Position numbers and translations under genes: made by a program. DNA of 64,000 bases from assembly GCA_015680685.1 (NCBI GenBank), contig MNCI01016599.1:375609-439608 (forward strand). The letters are read 5' to 3'. The notes beneath the pieces were generated by a model that saw nothing but the letters and a program-made list of their open reading frames with translations, had not been told where the DNA came from and ran no database searches. The stretch's first letter is position 1. Each line of letters opens with the position of its first letter. Shown one piece after another: positions 23,260 to 35,632 of the stretch. The stretch is from Gnetum montanum. Its lineage: Eukaryota; Streptophyta; Gnetopsida; Gnetales; Gnetaceae.

Positions 23260-24485
23260 ATTCTTACCTATCTCCTCACCCAACAAACAACACAAGAGTT
23301 AAGCCTTAAGAAGAAACACCAATTTCTTCACCAAGCCAAGTACTTTATGGAGATCAATGGGCAACTTTACAAAGTGTGTCTTGGTGGCTTGGTTCGATGG
23401 TGTGTTCCCAATATAGATCAACTACGAGTTCTCTAAGACACTCATGCAAGTCCTTGTGGGGGTCATTACATTGGGAGATGAACGACCATAAAGATCCTAC
23501 TTGCAGGATATTATTGACCTACATTATTTCGGGACACCCATTATTTCATATAATCTTGTGAGCACTGTCAATGTGATGGGGGAATGACTGTTAGAATGGA
23601 GGATTCGCAACAATGAATTCAACCGTTAGAACCCTTCGACATTTGGGGAATTGATTTTATGGGGCCAATTACACCAATGTCCAATGGAAAAGATTATAGT
23701 ATTGTTGCTGTTGATTACCTAACAAAATGGGCCAAAGCAGCTATTGTTAAAGATTGTACATAATCTATAGTTGCACAATTTGTTCAACAACAAATCATAA
23801 ACAGGTTTGGTGTGCCGCATGCACTTATTTCAAACAATGGTACACACTTCACAGGTGCAACTTTTCAGAAATTAATGCAACGCTTAGGGGTTGAGCATAA
23901 ATTGACTACAACATACCACCCCCAAGTGAACAGTCAAGCAGAAGTCACCAACAGGAAGATTATGAAGATATTGACAAGAACCATTAGCAAGTTTAGGTGA
24001 GATTGGAGCACTAAACTGAACAATGCTCTTTAGGCATACCGCTCCACATGGAAACTCCCTACAGGCTACTCTCCCTATGAGTTAGTGTGCAGTAAATTAC
24101 TAATGCTTCTCATTCAAATTGAGCTCCGTACACTATCCATGGCATGTGACCTCAACCTTGACCTTGATCTAGCATAGAAACAACACTTAGTAAACCTTAA
24201 CTTGCTAGATGAAAACTGATTACCTGCCCTATCATCTAACAAATTACACAAGGCCTTCAATAAACAATGTCATGACCTAAGAATTAGGAAAGTTAAATAT
24301 CAACCAGGAGATAAGGTTCTCTACTAGAATCCCACACATGTGCCACAACGTACTAAATTTCAAACACTATGGAAAGGACCTTACATTATTTATGCAACTT
24401 TTCCTTTAGGGGCCATGACAATATACAAACCTGAGAGCCCAGATAAGAAAATTTTGGTCAATGTGCAACAAACCAAACCTTTTTA
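23260..24485 (+). pseudogene. F1 integrase (broken)
   Basis: The zinc-binding region (CEHC near 23565), the core beginning GIDFMGP near 23650, the phrase around 23830 where the second catalytic aspartate is replaced by Asn (SNNGTHF), and the third catalytic region NSQAEVTNR (about 23930) are recognisable. A C-terminal domain with KYQPGDKVL follows near 24300. Stops at about 23761, 23998, 24031 and beyond interrupt it. Confidence 0.8.
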
Positions 24486-26495
24486 GGTGCTTAGGACAAC
24501 CAGTACACATGCTAACTCTCTTGATACACATGCTACCTCTCTTGATAGACAACCTTGCTCACTATTTTGGATCTCCTCCTTCCAACTTAGTCATGGGGGA
24601 GATGGCCACCTATGCTAATAGTTCTAGGCCCTTAGTTCTTTTTAAATTTTTGTTTTACATATTCTTTCAACTTTTCTTATTTTTGTTTTACACCATCGTT
24701 CATGTTTTTACTGTTTCTTTGTTTGCTTGATTTACTTTTATTCATCATCTAATAAGTGCTAATGATAGTGAATTGAATTATATCATATTGATTGCTAATG
24801 TTTGGTTTTTACCTTTGAATTATGATGCTAATATTAAGGTATGGTTCTTTTGGTAAAACAGGCAATGAGTCCACGCCGTCCACTCATCCATACAACTCTA
24901 TGGTCTCCTTTGGCTTGGAACTATACAGTCCCCTTTTTCTAAGTAAACTTGTTAATGAATTGGTGGCTGGGCATTTTTCAAACCAAGGAAAGACTCAAAG
25001 GATGAAAAGGGTGTGACTTGAAGGGGATTTGATGCATTTGTGTTGGCCATTCTCTTGGGTGCTTGGATGCTTTTTCTTGGGTTTTCTACCATTTGGACAT
25101 TGTTCAAATATCAAGAAGATGAGTAAAAAAAAATAAGTCTTTGCATGGTGTGGTTTTCATGCATAAATATAAAAAAAAGTGAGAATTTAAAGCACACCCC
25201 TTAGACATAATAAAGCAATATGGGCTACAAGTACTGGTTATGACATTGAAAAGACATGTTACCCATGCTTGAAGGTTCCCTCTAACTAAGGCCCTTTCGC
25301 GCTTCCTGCTTCTCCATCTCACTCTCCTTGGAATGGTGGTCACTCTTTGTGGAGGCATTCTTGTTGCCTCAAGAGGATCGATTGGCCAAGTGTATTGATG
25401 CGAGGTCATTGAATGTGGTTGGTTTGAGTCTGGATTTGGGATGAGTTCTACTCAGTTATCTTAACCATGAAATACACAAGGGGCTTTACACAACCTTGTT
25501 CTTGGGATTCCATTCCATTCTCTCCTCTGCATCTTTCTTCCCATTTTCCACCTCATTGCCAGTTTTATCATTAGTCCATTCTAGGTTGATGCATTATTTT
25601 TCTTTGGTGAATTCTTGTGGGTAAGTTTTTAACTCTTGCTTTCAAATGACATCCCTAGAGCCTACGAACTCTTTGATTTGTGGGTTTGTTAGGGTATAAA
25701 GGGCATGAGCTTGCTTTGGGGAGGACCCACTAGCATTTCTTTTTGGTGCAATTATTAACTTCTTTCCCTTACACATTTCCTGCAATTAATCATTTCTTGT
25801 TTCATCCCCATCCATGACATCCATTTTATTGGTGTTGCCATTGATATTTTTCATCTTTCTTGTTCCTCATGTTTTTTCATCTTATAGCTACCGAAGGTTC
25901 ACTCTTAGTCGTGGGGGCCCTGGCACAAATTTTTGAATTTTTTCCATTTTACTAATTACCTAACCCCTACACCTTGGGTAGTTGGTAGTGATAAATCTCC
26001 GAACCAGTTTATGCCATAACCACAACTCAGCCAATGCACTTCATATTGAGGCAAGGTATCAACTGCATTGTGGATTATCTATCCTTGCTAATTTGTGACT
26101 ATGTTGTGTGTGTAGATGGCGATCATACAAACAATCAACTGGTCTTGGAGGAAGCACTCAGGATGGATTGAAACTGAAGCATTTATGAAAGAAGCAAGTT
26201 CGGTGGCATGGCTATGGATAAACAACGGAAGGCACAATCTCAGCATTGGCGGCAACACCCTCCATCTTCTTTCTCTCTCTCTTTTTCTCTTCAAGTTGCC
26301 AAATAAAGGCTTGGATGTCATTTATGTACAAGTGTTCACCACAATGGTTATGAACACTAATGTTGTAATATGCTTATTGATTTGTTCACTGGGAACGTTG
26401 AGTCCAACATCCCATTCCACCATCAGTTGTCAATTAGTCAATAATCCCATACCTTCCCAATATTTTGTAAGGAACTTGAGGATGAGTTTTCATTC
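24486..26495 (+). other. F1 3' untranslated region with conserved blocks
   Basis: No intact gene is seen. It contains a purine-tract-like motif just after pol (24589-24601), a T-rich tract (24635-24725), a block at about 25130-25290 that is closely matched in F2 (about 40050-40280), a second purine-tract-like motif (25907-25920), a branch site (26088), a splice acceptor (26114-26115) and an ATG at 26116 opening a short frame of unknown product. The layout parallels the second-ORF region of F3. Confidence 0.6.
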
Positions 26496-26508
26496 AGTCG
26501 TGGGGGTA
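26496..26508 (+). promoter_or_regulatory. F1 polypurine tract
   Basis: AGTCGTGGGGGTA directly precedes the 3' LTR and would prime plus-strand synthesis. Confidence 0.8.
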
Positions 26509-27559
26509 TGATGAAAGCGGTTACTCTAGCAGTTATTCTAATTATTAGAGTAGTTACTCTAGTGGTTACTCTAGCAGTTACTCTAATTATTAGAGTGGTT
26601 ACTCTAGTGATTACTCTAACAGTTATTCTAATTATTAGAGTGGTTACTCTAGCAGTTACTTTAGTAGTTATTCTAATCAGTAGAGTGGTTACTCTAGCAG
26701 TTATTTTAATTGTTAGAGTGGTAACCCTAGAAGTTACTTTAGCAGTTATTCTAATTATTAGAGCAGTTACTCTAATTATTAGAGTAGTTGCTCCCAAGCC
26801 TATAAATATAGTGCCCAGGGGCACAATTGAGAAGAAGTCTTTTAGCAGTCAAGTAGTGAAACTCTTGTAGTCTGTTTGAAAGTTAGAGTATTTTCCAAGT
26901 GCCTATAGTATGAGGTCTAAGTGTAGACGGATCTTTATTCAAGCATTATGTACATGAGCACACCTTGTGTACGACAATAAAGACGAGCTCTTTGATTCAT
27001 CCTTGCAACACTTGAGATTTGTTTTCTTATGCATTTATTTTATTTTATTTTCTTATGCATTTATTTTATTTTATGCACTTTACATTTCTGTTATTAGCAC
27101 AACAATTGATTTTGATCAATTAAGAAAATCGTTAAATTACACAAGCATGACCACTTCGAGCATGCATGTAACACTTGGTAACCCAGTAACAATTAGCATT
27201 TGGTAATCCCAGCAGTGTTGCACTAGTTTAGGATGTGTACGAAAAGTGGGAATGGATGCTGGTGTTAGGATTAGTTAGAACTTAGTTAATGAGTAGTTAA
27301 GTTAAATTAGTCATTGAGTTACCTCTCTGCTTCCCTACTAGCGTAGGACATAAAAACATAAAAGCTATAAAAATCATATGCCTCAAGCTAACTTAACCAT
27401 ACATCGTGACATATAGGTAAGCTTGGGAAGACAACGATCAACCAACCTGTCCTTGTTCCAGAAGGGTGCATAAGCACTTAGTCCTTGGAATTTGACCGGA
27501 TCGTGCGTGAAACACTCGTATTTATATGGTTGAGTGTAGGGGTACCTCGCCGCTCATCA
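26509..27559 (+). repeat. F1 3' LTR
   Basis: This is a 1051-bp LTR starting TGATGAAAGCGG and ending GCTCATCA. The U3 (26515-26790) is an array of GTTACTCTAGCAG / TTATTCTAATTATTAGAG repeats. TATAAATA is at 26801-26808 and an AATAAA near 26984. It is followed by the duplication CTTGT (27560-27564). Confidence 0.9.
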
Positions 27560-27564
27560 CTTGT

Positions 27565-28452
27565 CCTTCATAATCTATCTTTCCCATGATGTAATGCTTG
27601 AACCCAAGTCTCTATAAGGGTCAAGCCTAAGTCATCCTTTTGATGACATCATGATTCTTTCCTATGCACTATACTTTGATGATTGGTTTTGTAATATAAG
27701 AGCTTGATGCTACCAAGTGTAATGACATTGCTTTGGAGTGCACTACTTGCTAGCACTTTGAGCCTCCAAAATCTCCAAGCATTCCAAAGTGGACTCAAAA
27801 TTGACTATGCTTGAATGATCACAGAACCTATGAACACAACATAAGTGCATAACACATATTAGTTCAAAGGTTAGGAGTGTAGCAAGCACACATTAGATAA
27901 TCATTGAAGTAATGGAATTAACAAGATGCATAGACACAAATGATCATAAAAAGAACTAGCAAATGCATAAGAGACATCAATCCTCCATAGCATTAAGATT
28001 GTTCCTAAAGGAACAAACAATAATGGAATTAAGATTTATTTAGATTTAAGATGTTTAATTTTTGAGGTGTAACATTTGTCCTTATGGCAAGATCTTGGCT
28101 CTTGAATACATCAATAGACTCATCTATATTTTTGTGAAGTTAGGATTCATTGTTAAGAAATGACAACAACTCGACAACTGTGAGTCCTTGACTTCACCCA
28201 AAAGACATGTCACTCACTTCACGCTTGCATTTGTTGGAGTCGACAACAAATGTGGGCTCCAGTAAAACATTGTTGACATCATTGGTTGTCCCTCAACAAT
28301 GACAATTGCCTCATTTGCCACCCATAGACACTCTTGATCCACCATCCATAGACATGGTCCAAAATGTTGCTGATCGTCCTAACCTAAATACTCACATGCA
28401 TAAAACTACACCCACCCCTACAACCACCTTGATTTCCTACTTCCCCTTTGAG
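27565..28452. other. Intergenic DNA right of F1
   Basis: No gene or known repeat was recognised here. Open frames are short. Confidence 0.5.
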
Positions 28453-28964
28453 CACTCACTTATCTCTGACTCTTTCCCAACTGATGACTTCTTGTACATT
28501 AGCTCCGCTCACATAACCCTTAGTTGTTGCCTCCATACATGTAGCCAATCCACCTCTCATACTCACAATGCTTTTATTGCCACTCACCTATCCTTGACTC
28601 CTTTCCAACCAATGACTTCCCATACATTACTTTGCCCATAGAACCCTTGTTCCTTGCCTCTATACATGTAGCCAATTCACATCTTGTACTCACAATGCTA
28701 TCGTTGCCACTCACCTATCCTTGACTCTTTCCTAATCAATGTCTCCTTGTACATTAGCTTTGCTTACATAATCCTTGTTTGTTGCCTTCATACATGTAGC
28801 CAATCCACCTCTTGTACTCACAATGCTATCATTGTCACTCACCTATCCTTGACTCTTTCCTAATCAATGACTCCATGTACATTAGCTTTGCCCACATAAC
28901 CCTCATTCATTCCCTCCATACACATAGCCAACCCACCTCTCATACTCATAATGCTATTGTTGAC
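28453..28964 (+). repeat. Tandem repeat, about 128 bp x 4
   Basis: The phrase CACTCAC(C/T)TATC starts at 28453, 28581, 28708 and 28836, giving periods of 128, 127 and 128. Each unit also contains a TACATTAGCTTTGC-like and a CATGTAGCCAATCCACCTC-like phrase. Units differ by scattered substitutions. Reading frames through it (for example 28306-28641) follow the repeat and are not credible genes. Confidence 0.85.
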
Positions 28965-29606
28965 ACCCTCCTATGCATCATTAGCCTTGATGATGTTGAC
29001 CCTTCTCACAGTCTCCCATCCCACTTGCCATCTATCTGCATCCCAACCCTCACACCTATGAGTTAATGACTTTCCCTTTTTATTCAAAGTAGCCCCATCT
29101 AATCTTCATTCACTCATACTTGTTGTGTCCTAATAGTGACCTGTAGCACTTACATGTCACTAAACATGACCTACATCACTCATAGGATCTTGCTGGGTTA
29201 TAAAGTACTAATTGGACAATATATCTTGGTGCATACATTCCTTTACTTCTACAAAGAACTAATTAGATTGTATATCTTGACTCATATCTTTCAATGCCCC
29301 CTCTCCCTTTAGGTTGAGAAGTAACAAAACTTGAGGGTGATAACACGCCTCTACTTAACACGGTAGGATAGATGTGACCCACTAAACAAGGAAGTGCAAC
29401 CATAAAGCAACTCTATGGCTGCAACACTCGTAAGCTATTTTAAAAGAAAACTACCATGATAATCCCACAAGCTGTGCGGAATTCTAGGTTTGAACATGAA
29501 CGATCATGTGTTCCGGCATAACAAAGCAGGGGCGGCAGTTGGCTTCATCGACTTCAAATTTCTAATTCGCGATTACTATCGCAACGACAGCAGCATCACG
29601 CTCTAA
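28965..29606. other. Presumed 5' flank of the PPR gene
   Basis: No repeat or gene was recognised. The composition becomes richer in G and C after about 29500, toward the gene start. No confident TATA box could be picked. Confidence 0.4.
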
Positions 29607-32600
29607 ATGATGCAGCGCAATTTTCTTCCAATATGGAAATCAGGCAGCCCAGCCAAAACTCCAACTCTTCACAATTCATCAGCAGCAGCCAAACCCACGT
29701 TCAAATTCAAACCCAAATCGAAATGCTGCGAATGTACATGCGCACAGAATGTGCAGCATGGGCGCGATAGCAGCAGCAGCGGTCGTTTTGGCAGAGAAGA
29801 ATTGATTTGGCAGACAAAAATGGTGCAGCAATTACTGAGAAATGGCAAATTCACAGAGGCGCGTGATGCCTTCGAGAAAGTGAAGGAGGACGCGGATGCA
29901 GCACTGTGGAACATCATGATTGGAGCCTACGCTCGCACTAACATGGCGGGCGAGGCCATTGCCATGTATCAGCGAATGCTCAGCAGCAGCAGCAGAAGAA
30001 GAAGAACCATTTTTCCTGATGAAAGAACTTTTCCTTCGGTTCTGAAGGCCTGTGCTGCATTGGGTTATGAGGGTTTGCAGCAGGGTCGAGAGATTCACAA
30101 GTTTCTTCACAGAATTGGGCTCCAGTTCGATTCATTTGTTGCCAATGCTCTTGTGAATATGTATGCCAAATGTGGGGAGGTGGAGGCTGCACGCCAGGTG
30201 TTTGATGCAATGCCTGATCGGACTGTTGTCTCTTGGAATGCCATGATTGCAGGTCAGGTATAGGGATTTGTTTTCTTGGAAAAAAGGAAGATTGTTTTCT
30301 TGTGTTTGATTTCTTTTTATTAGGATTATTTCTTGTTATATGTACACACACATCCAATGTTATTTCTTGTTATATGAAATTGTGTGGTGTTCAGTTGAAT
30401 AAAAAGATGCTCAATTGGTTACCGGTTATTCAGATAAACGTATGGTTGGTCTTTGAAACTAAAAATTAAATTTAATTATGTCGGTTAGACCCAAAGGATA
30501 TGTGAGATAAATTAGCGAGTACAAAATACATCAGTAGCCATAAATGCTTATTATAAAAGAAGTATCCAATATTTATACAGCTTAAACACCTCTTCCATAT
30601 AATTCCATACAAGCTACATTGTAGCTTAAATAGGTCAGACAGAGATTGACCAGCGATTTGCCATTTTGTTTTATAGAAATCTTTCTGCAATGTTCTAATA
30701 ATACATGTTGTTCATCTTGTACTACTTGTACTACACACAATTGACATATTCTGTTTTCATTTTACACATCATTCTATCATCTAGTTTTGACTCGGAAGTG
30801 ATTGAGACCATTTTTTCAGATGAACACCACGTAGACCGAATGTATTTATAAGTGCAACAAATATCCATTTTTCGTTAAACCACCTAATGGCTTATGGCAG
30901 GGCAGAAACGATTTACATGTAGCGGTGCAATAACACCAACTTGCAGCTTTCTTTAGTTATTAACTTTAGTTTAATCCAACGGGGTAGGCCATGGAGTTGA
31001 CTGTCTTTTAGCATTTCAGCCATGGAACTCTGCCACTCCTTTGCGCTTTTGGTGTTGAAATTGTATCGTCTCAAAGTAGACTATGGTTCACCTACTTTTG
31101 TGACTCATGTTTTGCAATGCTTTTTAGTAAATAATTTATAATTTTTTGGGGAAAAGTTACGCTACCCATGGTAGAGAAGAGTATACAGAAGATAAATTAG
31201 TTTTGATTCCTCAACAGGATAAGATAATAACATGTTTAAAAGAGATGGAATATGATTTGTGGAATGACCAGACTTAACCTTGATGGCCATTGTGGAATAA
31301 CGTCCATGAAAGCTTACACGATCAATGATAAAATCATAAATGTGACAAATAGGACATGTGAGGCCAATTCAAATAGATAGACGCTCCTATCTGAGATGTA
31401 GCTAGAATTTCTATTTGTTCGCCTGAGCACTTATGTTCTTAGTACTTTGTCAAAATTTTCTTTTGATGAATATCATAATTATTCATAAATTTTGGTAGGT
31501 TATGTGCAAAATGAGCAATACGAGGATGCTTTTAGATTATTTAATGAGATGCAGTTGTCTGGGTTCTCTCCAAACCATGTTACAATTGTGAATATACTAC
31601 CTGCATGCTGCCACAATTCTGCTTTTCTGCCAGGGAAGGAGATTCATGGATATGTTGCTAAGATGGGTTTTTGTATGTATACCATTGTAACAAATGCTTT
31701 GATAGATATGTATTTTAAATGCAGCTATGTGGAGGCTGCTGTAAGAGTTTTTTCCAGTATGCTCAACAAAGATATTGTTTCCTGGAACTCTATGGTTTCT
31801 GGGTATGTGCAAAATAATTGTCATGCCAAGGCCTTGCAAATGTTTGTCCAAATGCATTCTGATGGATTGAATGGTAATGCTGTAACACTTTCAAGTGTGT
31901 TATGTGCTTGTGGTCAGATGGGTTCTTTGTCTAATGGAAGGGAAGTTCATGGATATGTGATCAAATCTGGATTAGTGGACAATGTTTATGTCTCAAGTGC
32001 CTTAGTCGATATCTATTTCAAGCACAACTGTGTTGAGGACGCTGAAGCAGCATTCCAAAGGATCAAATATAGAGATATCGCCTTGTGGAATGCAATGATT
32101 GTGGGTTTTGTATTGAATGGAAAATGGGAACAATCTTTCAATATTTTCCGTGAAATGATTAAACTAGGTGAGCAACCTAATTCTATCACTATATCTGGCA
32201 TCCTTCCTGCTTGTGCTCATCTAACAGCATTGCATTATGGCAAAGAGATACATAATTATGCCTTGAGTAGGCATATTGGATCTGTAACCAGTGTAGGCAA
32301 TGCACTTGTAGATATGTATGCAAAAGGCGGAGCAGTAGAGTCTGCTTATAGAGTTTTTGAAAGTATGCATACTAAAAGTATAGTCTCATGGAATGCAATG
32401 ATTTCAGCTTTTGGGATGCATGGGCATCTGGATGATGCATTGCTACTTTTTGCCAAAATGAAGGAGAAGGGCTTGAAGCCAGATGAATCAACATTTATCT
32501 CTGTCTTATCTGCTTGTCGCCATTCTGGAGCTACAGAAGAGGGTTGCTGTATTTTTACTAGAATGACTCAAGAATACAATATTGTTCCTAAGATGGAACA

Positions 32601-32814
32601 TTATGTCTCCATTGTTAACATTTTATGTCGTGGAGGTAAGCTGGAAGAAGCATATTCCATTATAAGAGGCATGCCATATGAAGCCGATTCAACTGTTTGG
32701 GATGCCCTGCTTGCTGGTTGCAAAAATCATTGCAACACAGATAAGGTGGAGTTTTGTGCCGATAATACATTGAACATAAAACTTGAAAATATTGAAATGC
32801 ATAGTTTACCATAA
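29607..32814 (+). CDS. PLS-class pentatricopeptide repeat (PPR) protein, two exons
   Basis: The coding sequence joins 29607-30252 and 31499-32814, giving 653 residues. The N-terminus is rich in Ser, Lys, Ala and Arg and could be an organelle transit peptide. From about residue 75 there is a continuous run of PPR motifs (recurring SWNAMI, ALVDMYAKCG, GREIHGYV and ITISGILPAC phrases) in the P-L-S order typical of land-plant organelle RNA-binding proteins that act in C-to-U editing or splicing. An E motif begins near residue 600 but stops after about 50 residues. No DYW domain follows in frame. The ATG chosen is the first of two adjacent ones. The repeat domain has no stop or frameshift, so a functional or recently functional protein is likely. 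Confidence 0.85.
30253..31498 (+). other. Intron of the PPR gene (1246 bp, phase 1)
   Basis: Exon 1 ends GCAG|GTCAGG and exon 2 begins after TTGGTAG. Joining them restores a Gly codon and the PPR phrase AGYVQN across the junction. Without splicing the frame ends at a TAG 9 bases later. Most PLS-type PPR genes in flowering plants lack introns, so an intron inside a repeat motif is noteworthy. Confidence 0.8.
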
Positions 32815-32900
32815 AAAAAGTATGCTTCTGCTGGTGGGTAGCAGGCTTTGGAAATGTGAATGGAGTTGAGAATTGGCAATCCAGAAAAATGTGCTGATAT
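32815..32900 (+). pseudogene. Remnant of the PPR E motif after the stop
   Basis: In the same frame as exon 2, the codons after the TAA (32812) still read like an E motif (YASAGG, then QALEM, then MELRIGN), interrupted by TAG and TGA. This shows that the C-terminus was lost by point mutation and was not originally short. Confidence 0.55.
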
Positions 32901-34788
32901 GTTGGTTGGCCCTTGCTTTAAGGCAGTATGGGATGGGCCGTTCTGACAAGGATCTGAACATCAGCAAAGTCTGCTATGTATGGTAAAGGTGAATCTCTGA
33001 AACTGAAGTGTTTTACGCCTTTGAATTTGTGTTTCTTCGGTTCATGTGGAAATTGATGAGGCAACAGTGCTTTGTTATTGATACCATCATCAGACTGTTG
33101 CATATACATATCATCATCAAGTTGTCTGATATCAATGAAATGCAGCTTGGTGTATCTGAATTCTGGAGCAAGCATAGATTTGCGTAACCCAAGTTGGGAA
33201 GATAATTAATGTTGATGATGATCCATTGGCTATATTTATGGCATTATCCATTGCCTGCTGTTTGTGGATGTGACAGTGAGCTGCTTGCATTGACTCGAGT
33301 GAGAGACTAATTATATAAGAGTATGCAGCCGAGTTATGATCCAGCATCAAGGCAAGGCAAGCTAATAATTTGATAGAGTAAAGATAAGCATGATCTTAAC
33401 AAAGTAGGGTACCGAGGTCAAGTTTGCAGCCGATCTTTGAACCTGGAGGTTTCTTGAGAAGCTCTGCCCTTTGATCATAACAGACAGTAAATGAATGCAT
33501 TCTTCTTGTTGACAACTTGGTACAGGTAAAGATCCGGGGCCCCTGATTTTTTTTGCTTTGCAGTATTTATGTATTTTAGTTATCTTTCCATTGCAAAACA
33601 CTATAGTTCTATTTAATATTACCATGTTTTGCAGTCTGCATGTAGTGACGATGATCACATTTTCAAAATCTTAGGAAAAATGATTACCACAATTTACCGA
33701 CAATTTAATGTAAGACCAGCAAATCATATATTAATAATAATCATAATTGAACCGCAAAATGGTAGTATTATGGACAAAGTAACAAAACTAACAGTTCTTG
33801 GGGGTTAATTGCAAATTACATGCCTTAATCAAAACTCACACATTGAAATGTAAATATTTGAAAATAGTTCCCATTTATTTGTTTGTTTGTGTGTTTTTTT
33901 TGGGGCAAGTAGAGCATAAATAATAGCAAAATGCAAATTTGTAATCATATGCTTTGATTCAAGACTTTAGAAGAAAGCAAAAATAAAAATAATGTCAGAA
34001 AAAAGTTATAATTATGTCTTAAAACTTATGGTATTAATTAAGGCATCGACTTTGCTCCTTCAGCAATTCAAATCTTATTTCATATTATTTTATCATTGTT
34101 TCTTCAACAGTTGTCAATAATGCAAGATAGTATATTTTTCATCCTACGCTTTCATCGAGTGTGATGAGTTAGAATTTTTCGATGCCGATTTAAAAGGATT
34201 ACACATGATAGAATGATAATATTATTTTGGTTCTTTGTTTTCCGTTAGAATTGTACCTCCTCTTTACCTTTCATAGTATTAATAGCATAAACTAAAATCT
34301 CAACTTGTTCTTTCTTATAGACTACCCACCACGTTTTTTCGATGCTTGTGTCTGAGTAGCAATCTGTCTGTATGCTACCTAAGAAATCCCACGGCTGTGC
34401 CGAAGAAAACATTTTGTTGCACGACCACTCTGAAAGTTTTTGTATAAAAGCATTCTCAGCTGAATTTCATCTCAAGGTTGCTCCACTAACCTTCTTCACG
34501 ACCGGCCAGCTGTCATTCTCAAATAAAAAGGTGAGTTTGTGCGGGAGTATCCAGTTGATTTATGCAATATCATGTAATAAGTGCAACACCTGTGTCTTCA
34601 CTTTCAAGGCTTTATGCATGCATCCACGTCTTATTGTTAGCTCTGATCAATTATGTGTGGCTAATTCCTGACAGTTTTTAAAAGGTACCCACTTGCTTAA
34701 TTATTTTAAATAAAGAGTTTCAAAGGGAGGACATTCAAGGAAAAGAACAAAATTTTGGTTTAGTTAATGAAATTTTTTATCATGAGAG
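32901..34788. other. Non-coding DNA downstream of the PPR gene
   Basis: No intact gene was found. A plus-strand frame at 34372-34671 contains a phrase with HSE that faintly recalls the start of a DYW domain and ends near a GTGAGT donor-like site. This is too weak to call. Confidence 0.4.
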
Positions 34789-35061
34789 GTGAAGATAGCT
34801 TTATCTAAGATGAAAAATGAAAAAGCTTCCAGACCAAATAACGTTTCTCTAAAAGCTTAGAAAGCATTGGAAGATATAAGAGTTCATGATTGATGCAATT
34901 ATTTAACAAAATTTTGAAGGATGGAGAAATGCCTAAAAGGTGGAGAAAAATCATTATTGTTCCTATCTACAATAATAAATGAAGTGTGCAAAATTATGTA
35001 AATTATAGAGTGATAAAGATAGTGAGATATGATATGAAGCATTGGGAGAGAATCATAGAGT
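34789..35061 (+). pseudogene. LINE reverse transcriptase fragment (RTE-like)
   Basis: In one frame the sequence reads ALSKMKNEKA, then NNVSLKA, and in a neighbouring frame ILKDGEMPKRWRKSIIVPIY followed by NYRVIK and WERIIE. This is the well-known N-terminal RT region of plant RTE/L1-type LINE ORF2 (KMP.EWRKS..VPI..NKGD.Q.C.NYRGIKL). Stops and a frame change show decay. The rest of the ORF is missing. Confidence 0.75.
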
Positions 35062-35582
35062 AGTTGTAACAATCCATTTTTCTTGAGTTCTTGTGTTGAT
35101 GTTTGTCTTAACGTTTGTGAGGTTGCAATGTTATTATGATGTGTATGGTTAGTGTTGATTTGTGAAACTATCCATAATTTTATAATTGTGATAGATTTAA
35201 AGTATCGCTAATGTGGTTATGTTGATGATTTGTTGGTGACTTGTTGATCTATCTATGATATCATGATTGTGATGGATTTGAGTGTTGTTGATGTGTTCAT
35301 GACTTGTATGATGAATAGCACCACTTGTATGTGTTGGTTGAATGATTTATGATGATTGATAGAATGATCAATTATTTTTCTTTGTGATTAATGTGAGTTG
35401 TGTTGATGTGTGTTGTGTGTGACTAGATGCAAAGTACTAAGTATGTATTGTTCACTAATATAAAATCAATTAGTGGAATGAATGATAGAAATGTTGAGTA
35501 GAGATGAAGTTGAAACATTGTATTATTTATGAAGTTGCTACTATACATTGATTGTTCCTGTGTTGTATGACCTATGTGCATC
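35062..35582. other. Non-coding, TG-rich sequence
   Basis: A run of repeated GTTGATG / TGTGTTG phrases with no gene. The first bases (TGTAACAATCCAT at about 35066) match the first 13 bases of the F4 LTR at 48953, but the similarity does not continue. Confidence 0.4.
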
Positions 35583-35632
35583 AGAATCATCATCATCATC
35601 CTAGCCTTATCCCAACAAAATGGGGTTGGCAT
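35583..35632 (-). repeat. RTE-type LINE 3' tail (minus strand)
   Basis: A short ATC microsatellite followed by CCTTATCCCAACAAAATGGG is the reverse of the common 3' terminus of plant RTE LINEs. It is in the opposite orientation to the RT fragment at 34789, so it is a separate insertion. Confidence 0.45.

Larger units (their letters stand above)
9817..27559 (+). mobile_element. F1: full-length Athila-like Ty3 LTR retrotransposon, with F3-a nested in its 5' LTR
   Basis: The element is bounded by the 5-bp target duplication CTTGT (9812-9816 and 27560-27564). It has a 5' LTR (9817-10407 continuing at 17868-18249), a tRNA-Asp-type primer site at 18251, gag, protease, RT, RNase H and integrase in that order, about 2 kb of 3' non-coding DNA, a polypurine tract at 26496-26508 and a 3' LTR (26509-27559). 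Removing the nested F3-a leaves about 10.3 kb. The tRNA-Asp primer site and long 3' region fit the Athila/Tat branch of Ty3. All genes are broken by stops, and the RT lacks its catalytic box. Confidence 0.9.

Noticed and set aside
25104-25409. Antisense frame in the F1 3' region with a partial match in F2 (39907-40194)
   Set aside because: The match is explained by the conserved DNA block. The frames shift relative to each other and F2 is interrupted by an A-rich tract, so coding is not supported.
28306-28641. 111-codon Thr/His/Pro-rich frame
   Set aside because: More than half lies in the 128-bp tandem repeat, and the remainder has no recognisable domain.
33132-33658. Minus-strand frames downstream of the PPR gene
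   Set aside because: Short, with no domain, and overlapping each other in different frames. Probably chance or old UTR.
35066-35080. A possible F4-type LTR start (TGTAACAATCCAT)
   Set aside because: Similarity to the F4 LTR ends after the first bases, and no matching LTR end was found.
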